From Owenia fusiformis (lineage: Eukaryota > Annelida > Polychaeta > Sabellida > Oweniidae), in contig CAIIXF020000012.1 in assembly GCA_903813345.2 (NCBI GenBank), positions 909,318-973,317 on the forward strand: a DNA stretch of 64,000 nucleotides. The letters are read 5' to 3'. This document shows, piece after piece, positions 34,218 to 45,800 of this stretch. The translations under genes were made by a program, and so were the position numbers. The notes under the pieces were generated by a model. That model worked only from the letters and a program-made list of their open reading frames with translations. It did no database searches and had not been told where the DNA came from. The first letter of the stretch is position 1. Each line of letters begins with the position of its first letter.

Positions 34218-34742
34218 TAATATGCACATATCAGACCACTCCAAGAGGCATATGTTGCAGTTAACAGAAATTGATTTTAATAACTACATATAAAATATAT
34301 ACTTTAAAAGGAAATATTAGAGATTGTGTTTGAATAAAATGTCACATACGCACATGTAGTAGCACATGTAATGAAAATGTCAACTATTCTGATATTTTCT
34401 AAAACTGAACTGAAGAACTGAAGTCGATTTGTGTATTTTAGCTAAAATAACAACAGGCTTTCAGCTCCCACCAACTTAATTGTGATTATCAACTTTATTA
34501 TATTAAACTACATTGTTTGTAGCATTTTATATCAAATGTATATTTTACAGTTTTAATGATATGAAATTCATATTGTTAAGAGATAGATTTGAAAATGTTA
34601 TTGTTATTAGTACTTCTTATATGTATTAGTACTTCTTATATGTATATATTTGTACCAATGAATAGTTCTAAAATATACACAGATATTTTAATGATAAGCA
34701 TTAATATATATTTACATAGTGATCTACTCTATAAAGATGTAC

Positions 34743-34757
34743 AATAAATTCAATAAA
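34743..34757 (+). promoter_or_regulatory. Possible polyadenylation signals of the carboxypeptidase gene
   Basis: Two AATAAA hexamers (34743-34748 and 34752-34757) are followed by a T/GT-rich stretch. They lie about 1.9 kb past the stop codon. An earlier AATAAA at 33220-33225 lies inside a repeat, so the choice is uncertain. Confidence 0.35.
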
Positions 34758-35199
34758 CAAAATGTGATTTTGTTCTAGTTTTTCTGAAATCAAACTTCAA
34801 TGGATGTTATGCCATAATTTCCCTAGATTAAATAACCTTGATCTTTATTACTGTTCAATACTCAAAATGTAGTCAACGGTGATATCATATTTAAAATCTA
34901 CTCCACCAATATAATTTGACATTGATATAGCGTCCATACAATTCGACTCGAAGGTTTCTGATCAAATGACGTTGACGTAATTCCACCCACATAATTGACC
35001 AGTTGGAAAATGCTATTTTTCTCTTGGAAGCCCGTGGTTATATTCACAATCACATGGACGTGGTTGGAATTACCTAGAAGAAACTCATGCTCTGCTTGAG
35101 AATCTGTTCACGTAATTAGAAAGTTAAAAATTTTGCCAAGAGCATGCACATGACATTAAGCATGAACTACTTCCTTGAATAAATAATCGGCATCACAAT

Positions 35200-35282
35200 T
35201 TTTGCTTCAAACATGACAACGTACAGCTAAAGTATACACCAGTATATTTTGTCACTGTACGTTGTCGTTGGTTAGGCGTGTC
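35200..35282. repeat. Interspersed repeat (copy with GTCACTGTACGTTGTCG), copy 1
   Basis: TTTTTGCTTCAAA...CAACGTAC...TTTTGTCACTGTACGTTGTCG.TGGTTAGGCGTGTC is shared with 55709-55800. Family and ends are unknown. Confidence 0.5.
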
Positions 35283-35580
35283 CATCCTTTAAATAATCAA
35301 GCTGCCATGAAAAATCAAGCTACAATGACGTTTAATATACCCTGGGATCTAATTTCTCCTTGGTAACACGTTCTCATTGGTCAGTGAGTATACCATATAC
35401 CACAGGTGAATCCTGTCACCTACCGCTAGTGAATCTGCACTTGCAAAATATGGCATTTACCTGCAGCGTTTTCGCAACATGCACCACAATTTTCCTCAAT
35501 GAAATCTTTGAACCCAGTGTAGCATTTTATCTATCACAACAAAGTCTATATGGACGCCATTTTTGTAATTGTGCTGTTTA

Positions 35581-35650
35581 TTTAAGGTGTTCATATTTTG
35601 TGAGGTGTTCACTTAAAAGAGGTGTACACATAAATGGATTACTGTATGTA
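35581..35650. mobile_element. Truncated MITE related to 34041-34217
   Basis: GGTGTTCACTTAAAAGAGGT and GGATTACTGTA resemble the right part of the mariner-type MITE upstream. The left end is missing. Confidence 0.3.
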
Positions 35651-35723
35651 ATAGTATATACAATGTTAGGAATTATGTCATCAGTTAACGTACATTTAGC
35701 TACAGAGAGTATAACCACGCGGT

Positions 35724-36126
35724 ACTAACTTCGACCGTTAATTTGAATTTTTGACCTACCAGATGCTTGAAAATCAAGGATTGCGAGTCTCATACAGCAC
35801 CGTTTTTCTTCAAACTTATACCATTAAATGCAAAACAAAGATGCCTTTCTGTCGGTGCATTACTTTATTGTAAAGAGTCCCTCGTTCTGGCAGCGTTTTG
35901 GTCCCTAGCTGTTAGAAGGCCTTCTTACAGCTGGGGACCAAAATGCCGCTGGAAATAGGGACTCTGTTTAAGAGAATAATGTTCCAACAGAAAGGGATTT
36001 TTGTTATGCTTTGAATGGAATAGAACAAGTTTGAAGAAAAACGGTGCAGTATGAGACTCGTAATCCTTGATTTTCAAACATCTGGTAGGTCAAAAATTCC
36101 AATTAACGGTACCGGTCGAAGTTAGT
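35724..36126. mobile_element. Long palindromic fold-back element
   Basis: The left arm starts ACTAACTTCGACCG and the right arm ends CGGTCGAAGTTAGT. The arms stay complementary almost to the middle, where TTAGAAGGCCTTCTTACAG forms the centre. The whole 403 bp would fold into one long hairpin with few mismatches. No coding sequence is present. It lies between the two tail-to-tail genes. Confidence 0.8.
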
Positions 36127-36763
36127 GGAGAGGTTAAGCTAACGATGTTTTTCACAACGTAACCGTGAACGCAAAGTACAAAAATTAACAAAGGAATGTA
36201 TCGAGCGCTCACAGTTTTATGCGCGCTTAGTCTACTTCAGATACTCTTTCAGCTTCATAGTTTCGGGTTTAGAACGGGAGATTTTGAAATTTGACGTTGG
36301 GTCAACGGGAACCATTTTACTCGTGTCTATTGAACACTATGCTGTCAATTTTGATTTCGATGCACAGTTGAATTCTTGCTGAACACGATGATGTATGTCA
36401 TGCATGATTTAGCGCCAAAAATCTTACGAAACGAGCTCGTTTAAAATATGTATTAGAAAACCAGCTATAAAACCGCATCAATGACATACTATAGAATCAT
36501 TACACGCTATGGTGTAGTCTAAACAAACACTGGATTTGAACGGCTATTTATATGAGAAGGCTACATGAATTGTATATGGTCGAGTGATACGTACAGGTTC
36601 AGTTTCGATTATATATGCAAAGCTTAACCTCTCAAATACCGCGTGATAACGTGAATAATATATTATTAGATATTATAATGTCCAAATGCCGTTCAACGTA
36701 GCTGTTGTTTGGTATATGTTTTGTTAATATCAATATGATATTTGTATTATAGTGTCCCATAGT
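36127..36763. other. Intergenic sequence before the sulfotransferase stop
   Basis: No repeat or gene recognised. It should contain the 3' untranslated region of the sulfotransferase on the minus strand; no clear AATAAA is seen close to the stop. Confidence 0.35.
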
Positions 36764-36873
36764 CTATTCATATTGAAACTCCAGACCAATTTCCTGAAGT
36801 TTAGGACGAAGATAATCATCAATTCTCTCACTTTGAGCTACAGTTATTTTATCTTTCCAGTCACCAATGGCAC
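36764..36873 (-). CDS. Sulfotransferase exon 7 (C-terminal signature)
   Basis: It completes RKGAIGDWKDKITVAQSERI, the PAPS-binding and dimer-region signature (RKGxxGDWKxxFT in most members, with Ile for Phe here), then DDYLRPKLQEIGLEFQYE and TAG at 36766-36764. Acceptor TTCATAG. Confidence 0.92.
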
Positions 36874-39800
36874 CTATGAAAATAGAGCGAAAATGTCAGA
36901 TAATCAACAAGAATAAAAGCCATGGGAAGCGTGATATGTTTTCAGTTTGTTTCTGTCGGTCATCTTAGCATACACAGACATATTCTCAAATAATCAACTA
37001 GAAGTATGGGATGCCTACCTTTACGCATGTGGGCAGCGTGATATGTGGTTCAGTTTGTTTCTGTCGGTCATCTTAGCATACACAGACATGTTCTCAAATA
37101 ATCAACTAGAAGTATGGGATGCTTACCTTTACGCATGTGGGCAGCGTGATATGTCTTCAGTTTGTTTGTATCAGTCACCTTAGCATATACAGACATGTTT
37201 TCAAATGCTTTTCCGGTCTTTGGATTATTTTTCATGTTTCTAAATTGTAGATATTCTGCAATTTTTTTGATTTTACCCTCCGAAAGATCTTTATTCAGGA
37301 ACTTAGCAAGTTTCGTCACCACTGATGTGATGTCCTGAAATGTATACACATCAGTTGTTTTCTCGAATGTCCATTATATTTTATTTATTGAAAGTTAAAT
37401 TCACATTATCTCCCTCCTATTTATTAATTGTTTTCATTGCTAATCTTGACGAAACGCTTTTAACCCAATCCTTGTCAAGATTATCCTTGTGATGACCACC
37501 GCGCATGTTTAAACCGAATGAGGAATAAAGCATGTTAAGAGGAGTGGAAAGCCCAAGAGTTTTAAAGATGACAGACATAAATACGTCTCTTGCTTACCAC
37601 CTTCGTTCGTTCGAATTTTCATTGGCTAATTTTCAAATACTACACTTCGTATGTCATCTCAATACAGGTTTACATTATAAGCGTATGTCATCTTTGGACT
37701 CTGGTGTTATTCCCCCTCTGAAGCATGTTCTTTATTAGACAGTACCTTGATCATGTCTTCATAATAGATGAAGTGGATGTTTCCATTCATTCTGTCTCTG
37801 TTCTGCCACCAACCACTGACGTGATTCAACCACGTGCCATATGATACTATAGGGGTAAACATAACTGTTGTTCATGAGCAAAGTTAAAAAAGGTGGGTAG
37901 TTAATATTCTTCATATAATCGTTTGGCTCAACCAGGAAATTAGTATATGTAATTGCCCATTCTTGCTGGTTCACCTACTCTTTGCATTCATGTAAGAACT
38001 GTTTAATTTGTTTAAAAATGTTCTTTTACAAAACGGTCGCCATAATTAAGTCAAACATAATGAAAGGTAAACGAATATACTGCAAATTATAAATGCTTCC
38101 TGTTCACTATGTGAAACCAACAAAAAGTGCCATTTTATTGGCACCATTTTACATATTTCGCAACAAGGTAAAAGAAAATATGGTATTTTGTATGCGTTTT
38201 TGGTTGATATCTCCAGGTAATAACCACTCTCTGTGAATTACCTCTGTGTATTACTATGTAGATGTATTACCTAGATCTTGTGCCTCAGTCAAATGACTAT
38301 TAAGATACCCATCAAATGTTAGAGGTTTTTGGTACTTCTCTGGAATCAGAATCTCATACTGGTACTTGCTGTTTAGTACTGATTTGGGGTTCCTTAGGAC
38401 TACGACTACCTAAAATAGAGCACATAGAAATATTATAGCCCCCAGTTTTGTTGCTGTCAAGATCAGCCGTTTTTTTTAAATTCTACGATTTGGGAGTTGT
38501 TTACAATCGGAACTTAAACTGTTTGCTTGTAAAAATATTTGGAATCGAAATTGTACTCGAAATTGAAGGTTTATCGATATCAAAATAAGTTTTGTCCACC
38601 GTCTTGTTTACCTTGCAACATATCTTGTCACGCAATCCAGTTGTTAACCTGGCAAAATATGTGGTCAAGCAGTCCAGTTGTTTACCTTGCAATATATCTG
38701 GTCATGCAGTCCATTGTTTACATTGCAATATATCTTGTCATGCAGTCCAGTTGTTTACATTGCAATATATCTTGTCATGCAGTCCAGTTGTTTACTTTGC
38801 AATATATCTTGTCATGCAGTCCAGTTGTTTACATTGAAATATATACTGTCAAGCAGTCCATTGTTTACCTTGCAACATATCTTGTCATGCAGTCCAGTTG
38901 TTTACCTTGCAATATATCTGGTCATGCAGTCCAGTTGTTTACATTGCAATATATCTGGTCATGTAGTCCAGTTGTTTACCTTGCAATATATCTGGTCATG
39001 CAGTCCAGTTGTTTACATTGCAATATATCTGGTCATGTAGTCCAGTTGTTTACCTTGCAATATATCTGGTCATGCAGTCCAGTTGTTTACATTGCAATAT
39101 ATCTGGTCATGCAGTCCAGTTGTTTGCCTTGCAATATATCTGGTCATGCAGTCCAGTTGTTCACACTGCAATATATCTGGTCATGCAGTCCAGTTGTTTA
39201 CTTTCCAATATATCTTGTCATGCAGTCCAATTGTTAACATTGCAATATATCTTGTCATGCAGCCCAGTTGTTTACTTTGCAATATATCTTGTCATGCAGT
39301 CCAGTTGTTTACTTTGCAATATATCTGGTCATGCAGTCCAGTTGTTTACTTTGCAATATATCTGGTCATGTAGTCCAGTTGTTTACCTTGCAATATATCT
39401 GGTCATGCAGTCCAGTTGTTTACTTTGCAATATATCTGGTCACGCAGTCCAGTTGTTTACATTGCAATATATCTGGCCATGCAGTCCAGTTGTTTACTTT
39501 GCAATATATCTGGTCATGTAGTCCAGTTGTTTACCTCGCAATATATCTGGTCATGCAGTCCAGTTGTTTACCTCGCAATATATCTGGTCATGCAGTCCAG
39601 TTGTTTACCTTGCAATATATCTTGTCATGCAGTCCAGTTGTTTACCTTGCAACATATCTGGTCATGCAGTCCAGTTGTTTACATTGCAATATATCTGGTC
39701 GAGCAGTCCAGTTGTTTACATTGCAATATATCTCGTCATGCAGTCCAGTTGTTTACCTAGCAATATATCTGGTCATGCAGTCCAGTTGTTTACTTTGCAA

Positions 39801-42800
39801 TATATCTGGTCATGCAGTCCAATTGTTTACCTAAGTTGCAATATATCTTGTCATGCAGTCCAGTTGTTTACTTTGCAATATATCTGGTCATGCAGTCCAA
39901 TTGTTAACATTGCAATATATCTTGTCATGCAGTCCAGTTGTTTACCTTGCGATATATCTCATCATGCAGTCCAGTTGTTTACCTTATAATATGTCTGGTC
40001 CAGTTGTTTACCTCATGATATATCTGGTCATGCAGTCGATGTTTAACTTTCTATTTATCTTGTCATTCAGTGTAGCTAATATATGTACAGAGCACTTGTT
40101 TTACCTTACATATACCCCGTCGGACAGATTCAGGCATTGCCTCCAAACAAAGATGGCTACAGAGTAGTCGTGGAGAAGGCCACATTTCTGCTTCAGTCAT
40201 TGGATTAATGCCATCCGCTGCCATAGATACTTCTCCATTCCATACTTCAAAATAAAATAAACAATCACACTTCTTGACAGTTATAACATTTCCCATCTGA
40301 TGTGCTCAGATCACAGAATATGCCTCTTATATCAGAGCTTGTTTCAGGTTAAACAGAGAGATGCTATGAGTATCACAATGAATGATAAGATAAGTTACTT
40401 GACTTTATAACTCCAAATAACGTCCCATATAAGTATCTATTACAGATCGTGCAGACCATTGTTGCTTGCTTTATAGCAAAAACATCACGAATTTAGGACT
40501 TTCCAGGGAATTAGTTCATCCATTTTATATCATGTCACCATGAATAAGCCAATGAGCATCATGATATGGGGTATATGATATATGTTTTAACATTGAAATC
40601 TAATATAAATGACTTACTTTGTTGTGACATATGCATCCATATACTTCTCTGATTGATGTGTATCTTATCTGCAGCCTCTATATCTCCATTCCTCATCACT
40701 AAGTCTACCAACGCTATGGACAAGTGAGTACCTATATTATATGAGACCATTCTTCAGTAAAAAGCAATGGGAGAGATCAAGTCTACCATGGCTATGGAAA
40801 AGTGAGTACCTATATTATATGAGACCATTCTTAAGTAAAAAGCAATGAGACAGATCAAGTTTAATAAGGCTATGGTCAAGTGAGTACCTATATAAATGAG
40901 ACCATTCTTCAGTAAAAAGCAATGAAAGAGATCAAGTCTACTAAGGCTATGGTCAAGTGAGTACCTATATTAATGAGACCATTCTTCAGTAAAAAGCAAT
41001 GAGAGAGATCAAGTCTACCATGGCTATGGGCAAGTGGGTACTTATATTATATGAGACCATTCTTCAGTAGAAAGCAATGAGAGAGATCAAGTCTACCAAG
41101 GCTATGGACAAGTGAGTACCTATATTAATGAGACCATTCTTCAGTAAAAAGCAATGAGAGAGATCAAGTCTACTAAGGCTATGGACAAGTGGGTACCTAT
41201 ATATTATGAGACCATTCTTCAGTAAAAAGCAATGAGAGAGATCAAGTCTATTAAGGCTATGGTCAAGTGAGTACCTATATTATGAGACCATTCTTCAGTA
41301 AAAAGCAATGAGAGAGATCAAGTCTACTAAGGCTATGGTCAAGTGAGTACCTATATTATATGAGACCATTCTTCAGTAAAAAGCAATGAGAGAGATCAAG
41401 TCTACCAAGGCTATGGACAAGTGAGTACCTATATTAATGAGACCATTCTTAAGTAAAAAGCAATGAGAGAGATCAAGTCTACTAAGGCTATGGACAAGTG
41501 AGTACCTGTATTAATGAGACCATTCTTCAGTAAAAAGCAATGAGAGAGATCAAGTCTACTAAGGCTATGGTCAAGTAAGTACCTATATTAATGAGACCAT
41601 TCTTCAGTAAAAAGCAATGAGAGAGATCAAGTCTACTAAGGCTATGGACAAGTGGGTACCTATATATTATGAGACCATTCTTCAGTAAAAAGCAATGAGA
41701 GAGATCAAGTCTATTAAGGCTATGGTCAAGTGAGTACCTATATTATGAGACCATTCTTCAGTAAAAAGCAATGTGAGAGATCAAGTCTACCAAGGCTATG
41801 GTCAAGTGATTACCTATATTATATGAGACCATTCTTCAGTAAAAAGCAATGTGAGAGATCAAGTCTACCAAGGCTATGGTCAAGTGAGTACCTATATTAA
41901 TGAGACCATTCTTCAGTAAAAAGCAATGAGAGACATCAAGTCTACCAAGGCTATGGTCAAGTGATTACCTATATTATATGAGACCATTCTTCAGTAAAAA
42001 GCAATGTGAGAGATCAAGTCTACCAAGGCTATGGTCAAGTGAGTACCTATATTATATGAGACCATTCTTCAGTAAAAAGCAATGTGAGAGATCAAGTCTA
42101 CCAAGGCTATGGTCAAGTGAGTACCTATATTATATGAGACCATTCTTAAGTAAAAAGCAATGTGAGAGATCAAGTCTACCAAGGCTATGGTCAAGTGAGT
42201 ACCTATATTATATGAGACCATTCTTAAGTAAAAAGCAATGTGAGAGATCAAGTCTACCAAGGCTATGGTGAAGTGAGTACCTATATTAATGAGACCATTC
42301 TTCAGTAAAAAGCAATGAGAGAGATCAAGTCTACTAAGGCTATGGACAAGTGAGTACCTATATTAATGAGACCATTCTTAAGTAAAAAGCAATGTGAGAG
42401 ATCAAGTCTACCAAGGCTATGGTCAAGTGAGTACCTATATTATATGAGACCATTCTTAAGTAAAAAGCAATGTGAGAGATCAAGTCTACCAAGGCTATGG
42501 TCAAGTGAGTACCTATATTATATGAGACCATTCTTAAGTAAAAAGCAATGTGAGAGATCAAGTCTACCAAGGCTATGGTCAAGTGAGTACCTATATTAAT
42601 GAGACCATTCTCCAGTAAAAAGCAATGAGAGAGATCAAGTCTACCAAGGCTATGGTCAAGTGAGTACCTATATTATGTGAGACCATTCTTAAGTAAAAAG
42701 CAATGTGAGAGATCAAGTCTACCAAGGCTATGGTGAAGTGAGTACCTATATTAATGAGACCATTCTTCAGTAAAAAGCAATGAGAGAGATCAAGTCTACC

Positions 42801-45800
42801 AAGGCTATGGACAAGTGAGTACCTATATTATATGAGACCATTCTTCAGTAAAAAGCAATAAGAGAGATCAAGCCTACCAAGGCTATGGACAAGTGAGTAC
42901 CTATATTATGAGACCATTCTCCAGTAAAAAGCAATGAGAGAGATCAAGTCTACTAAGGCTATGGTCAAGTGAGTACCTATATTATATGAGACCATTCTTC
43001 AGTAAAAAGCAATGAGAGAGATCAAGTCTACCAAGGCTATGGACAAGTGAGTACCTATATTAATGAGACCATTCTTAAGTAAAAAGCAATGAGAGAGATC
43101 AAGTCTACTAAGGCTATGGACAAGTGAGTACCTGTATTAATGAGACCATTCTTCAGTAAAAAGCAATGAGAGAGATCAAGTCTACTAAGGCTATGGTCAA
43201 GTAAGTACCTATATTAATGAGACCATTCTTCAGTAAAAAGCAATGAGAGAGATCAAGTCTACTAAGGCTATGGACAAGTGGGTACCTATATATTATGAGA
43301 CCATTCTTCAGTAAAAAGCAATGAGAGAGATCAAGTCTATTAAGGCTATGGTCAAGTGAGTACCTATATTATGAGACCATTCTTCAGTAAAAAGCAATGT
43401 GAGAGATCAAGTCTACCAAGGCTATGGTCAAGTGATTACCTATATTATATGAGACCATTCTTCAGTAAAAAGCAATGTGAGAGATCAAGTCTACCAAGGC
43501 TATGGTCAAGTGAGTACCTATATTAATGAGACCATTCTTCAGTAAAAAGCAATGAGAGACATCAAGTCTACCAAGGCTATGGTCAAGTGATTACCTATAT
43601 TATATGAGACCATTCTTCAGTAAAAAGCAATGTGAGAGATCAAGTCTACCAAGGCTATGGTCAAGTGAGTACCTAAATTATATGAGACCATTCTTCAGTA
43701 AAAAGCAATGTGAGAGATCAAGTCTACCAAGGCTATGGTCAAGTGAGTACCTATATTATATGAGACCATTCTTAAGTAAAAAGCAATGTGAGAGATCAAG
43801 TCTACCAAGGCTATGGTCAAGTGAGTACCTATATTATATGAGACCATTCTTAAGTAAAAAGCAATGTGAGAGATCAAGTCTACCAAGGCTATGGTGAAGT
43901 GAGTACCTATATTAATGAGACCATTCTTCAGTAAAAAGCAATGAGAGAGATCAAGTCTACTAAGGCTATGGACAAGTGAGTACCTATATTAATGAGACCA
44001 TTCTTAAGTAAAAAGCAATGTGAGAGATCAAGTCTACCAAGGCTATGGTCAAGTGAGTACCTATATTATATGAGACCATTCTTAAGTAAAAAGCAATGTG
44101 AGAGATCAAGTCTACCAAGGCTATGGTCAAGTGAGTACCTATATTATATGAGACCATTCTTAAGTAAAAAGCAATGTGAGAGATCAAGTCTACCAAGGCT
44201 ATGGTCAAGTGAGTACCTATATTAATGAGACCATTCTCCAGTAAAAAGCAATGAGAGAGATCAAGTCTACCAAGGCTATGGTCAAGTGAGTACCTATATT
44301 ATATGAGACCATTCTTAAGTAAAAAGCAATGTGAGAGATCAAGTCTACCAAGGCTATGGTGAAGTGAGTACCTATATTAATGAGACCATTCTTCAGTAAA
44401 AAGCAATGAGAGAGATCAAGTCTACTAAGGCTATGGACAAGTGGGTACCTATATATTATGAGACCATTCTTCAGTAAAAAGCAATGAGAGAGATCAAGTC
44501 TACCAAGGCTATGGTGAAGTGAGTACCTATATTAATGAGACCATTCTTCAGTAAAAAGCAATGAGAGAGATCAAGTCTACTAAGGCTATGGACAAGTGAG
44601 TACCTATATTAATGAGACCATTTTTAGTAAAAAGCAATGAGAGAGATCAAGTCTACTAAGGCTATGGACAAGTGAGTACCTATATTAATGAGACCATTTT
44701 TAGTAAAAAGCAATGAGAGAGATCAAGTCTACTAAGGCTATGGTGAAGTGAGTACCTATATTAATGAGACCATTCTTAAGTAAAAAGCAATGTGAGAGAT
44801 CAAGTCTACCAAGGCTATGGACAAGTGAGTACCTATATTAATGAGACCATTCTTCAGTAAAAAGCAATAAGAGAGATCAAGTCTACCATGGCTATGGTGA
44901 AGTGAGTACCTATATTAATGAGACCATTCTTCAGTAAAAAGCAATGAGAGAGATCAAGTCTACTAAGGCTATGGTGAAGTGAGTACCTATATTATGAGAC
45001 CATTCTTCAGTAAAAAGCAATAAGAGAGATCAAGTCTACCAAGGCTATGGACAAGTGAGTACCTGTATTAATGAGACCATTCTTCAGTAAAAAGCAATAA
45101 GAGAGATCAAGTCTACCAAGGCTATGGACAAGTGAGTACCTATATTAATGAGACCATTCTTCAGTAAAAAGCAATGAGAGAGATCAAGTCTACCATGGCT
45201 ATGGACAAGTGAGTACCTATATTATATGAGACCATTCTTCAGTAAAAAGCAATGAAAGAGATCAAGTCTACCAAGGCTATGGTCAAGTGAGTACCTGTAT
45301 TAATGAGACCATTCTTCAGTAAAAAGCAATGAGACAGATCAAGTCTAGCAAGGCTATGGACAAGTGAGTACCTATATTAATGAGACCATTCTTCAGTAAA
45401 AAGCAATGAAAGAGATCAAGTCTACCAAGGCTATGGACAAGTGAGTACCTATATTAATGAGACCATTCTTCAGTAAAAAGCAATGAGAGAGATCAAGTCT
45501 ACCATGGCTATGGTCAAGTGAGTACCTATATTAATGAGACCATTCTTCAGTAAAAAGCAATGAGACAGATCAAGTCTAGCAAGGCTATGGACAAGTGAGT
45601 ACCTGTATTAATGAGACCATTCTTCAGTAAAAAGCAATGAGAGAGATCAAGTCTACTAAGGCTATGGTGAAGTGAGTACCTATATTATGAGACCATTCTT
45701 CAGTAAAAAGCAATGTGAAAGATCAAGTCTACCTGTACCAAGGCTATGGTCAAGTGAGTACCTACATTATGAGATCATTCTTCAGTAAAAAGCAATGAGA

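Noticed and set aside
38539-40167. Overlapping open frames of 80-230 codons on the plus strand
   Set aside because: They derive from the 37-bp array in an intron of the minus-strand sulfotransferase.
41978-44225. Repeated frames MRPFFSKKQCERSS-type
   Set aside because: The 78-bp unit is a multiple of three; the frame is antisense to the gene and closes where unit length changes.
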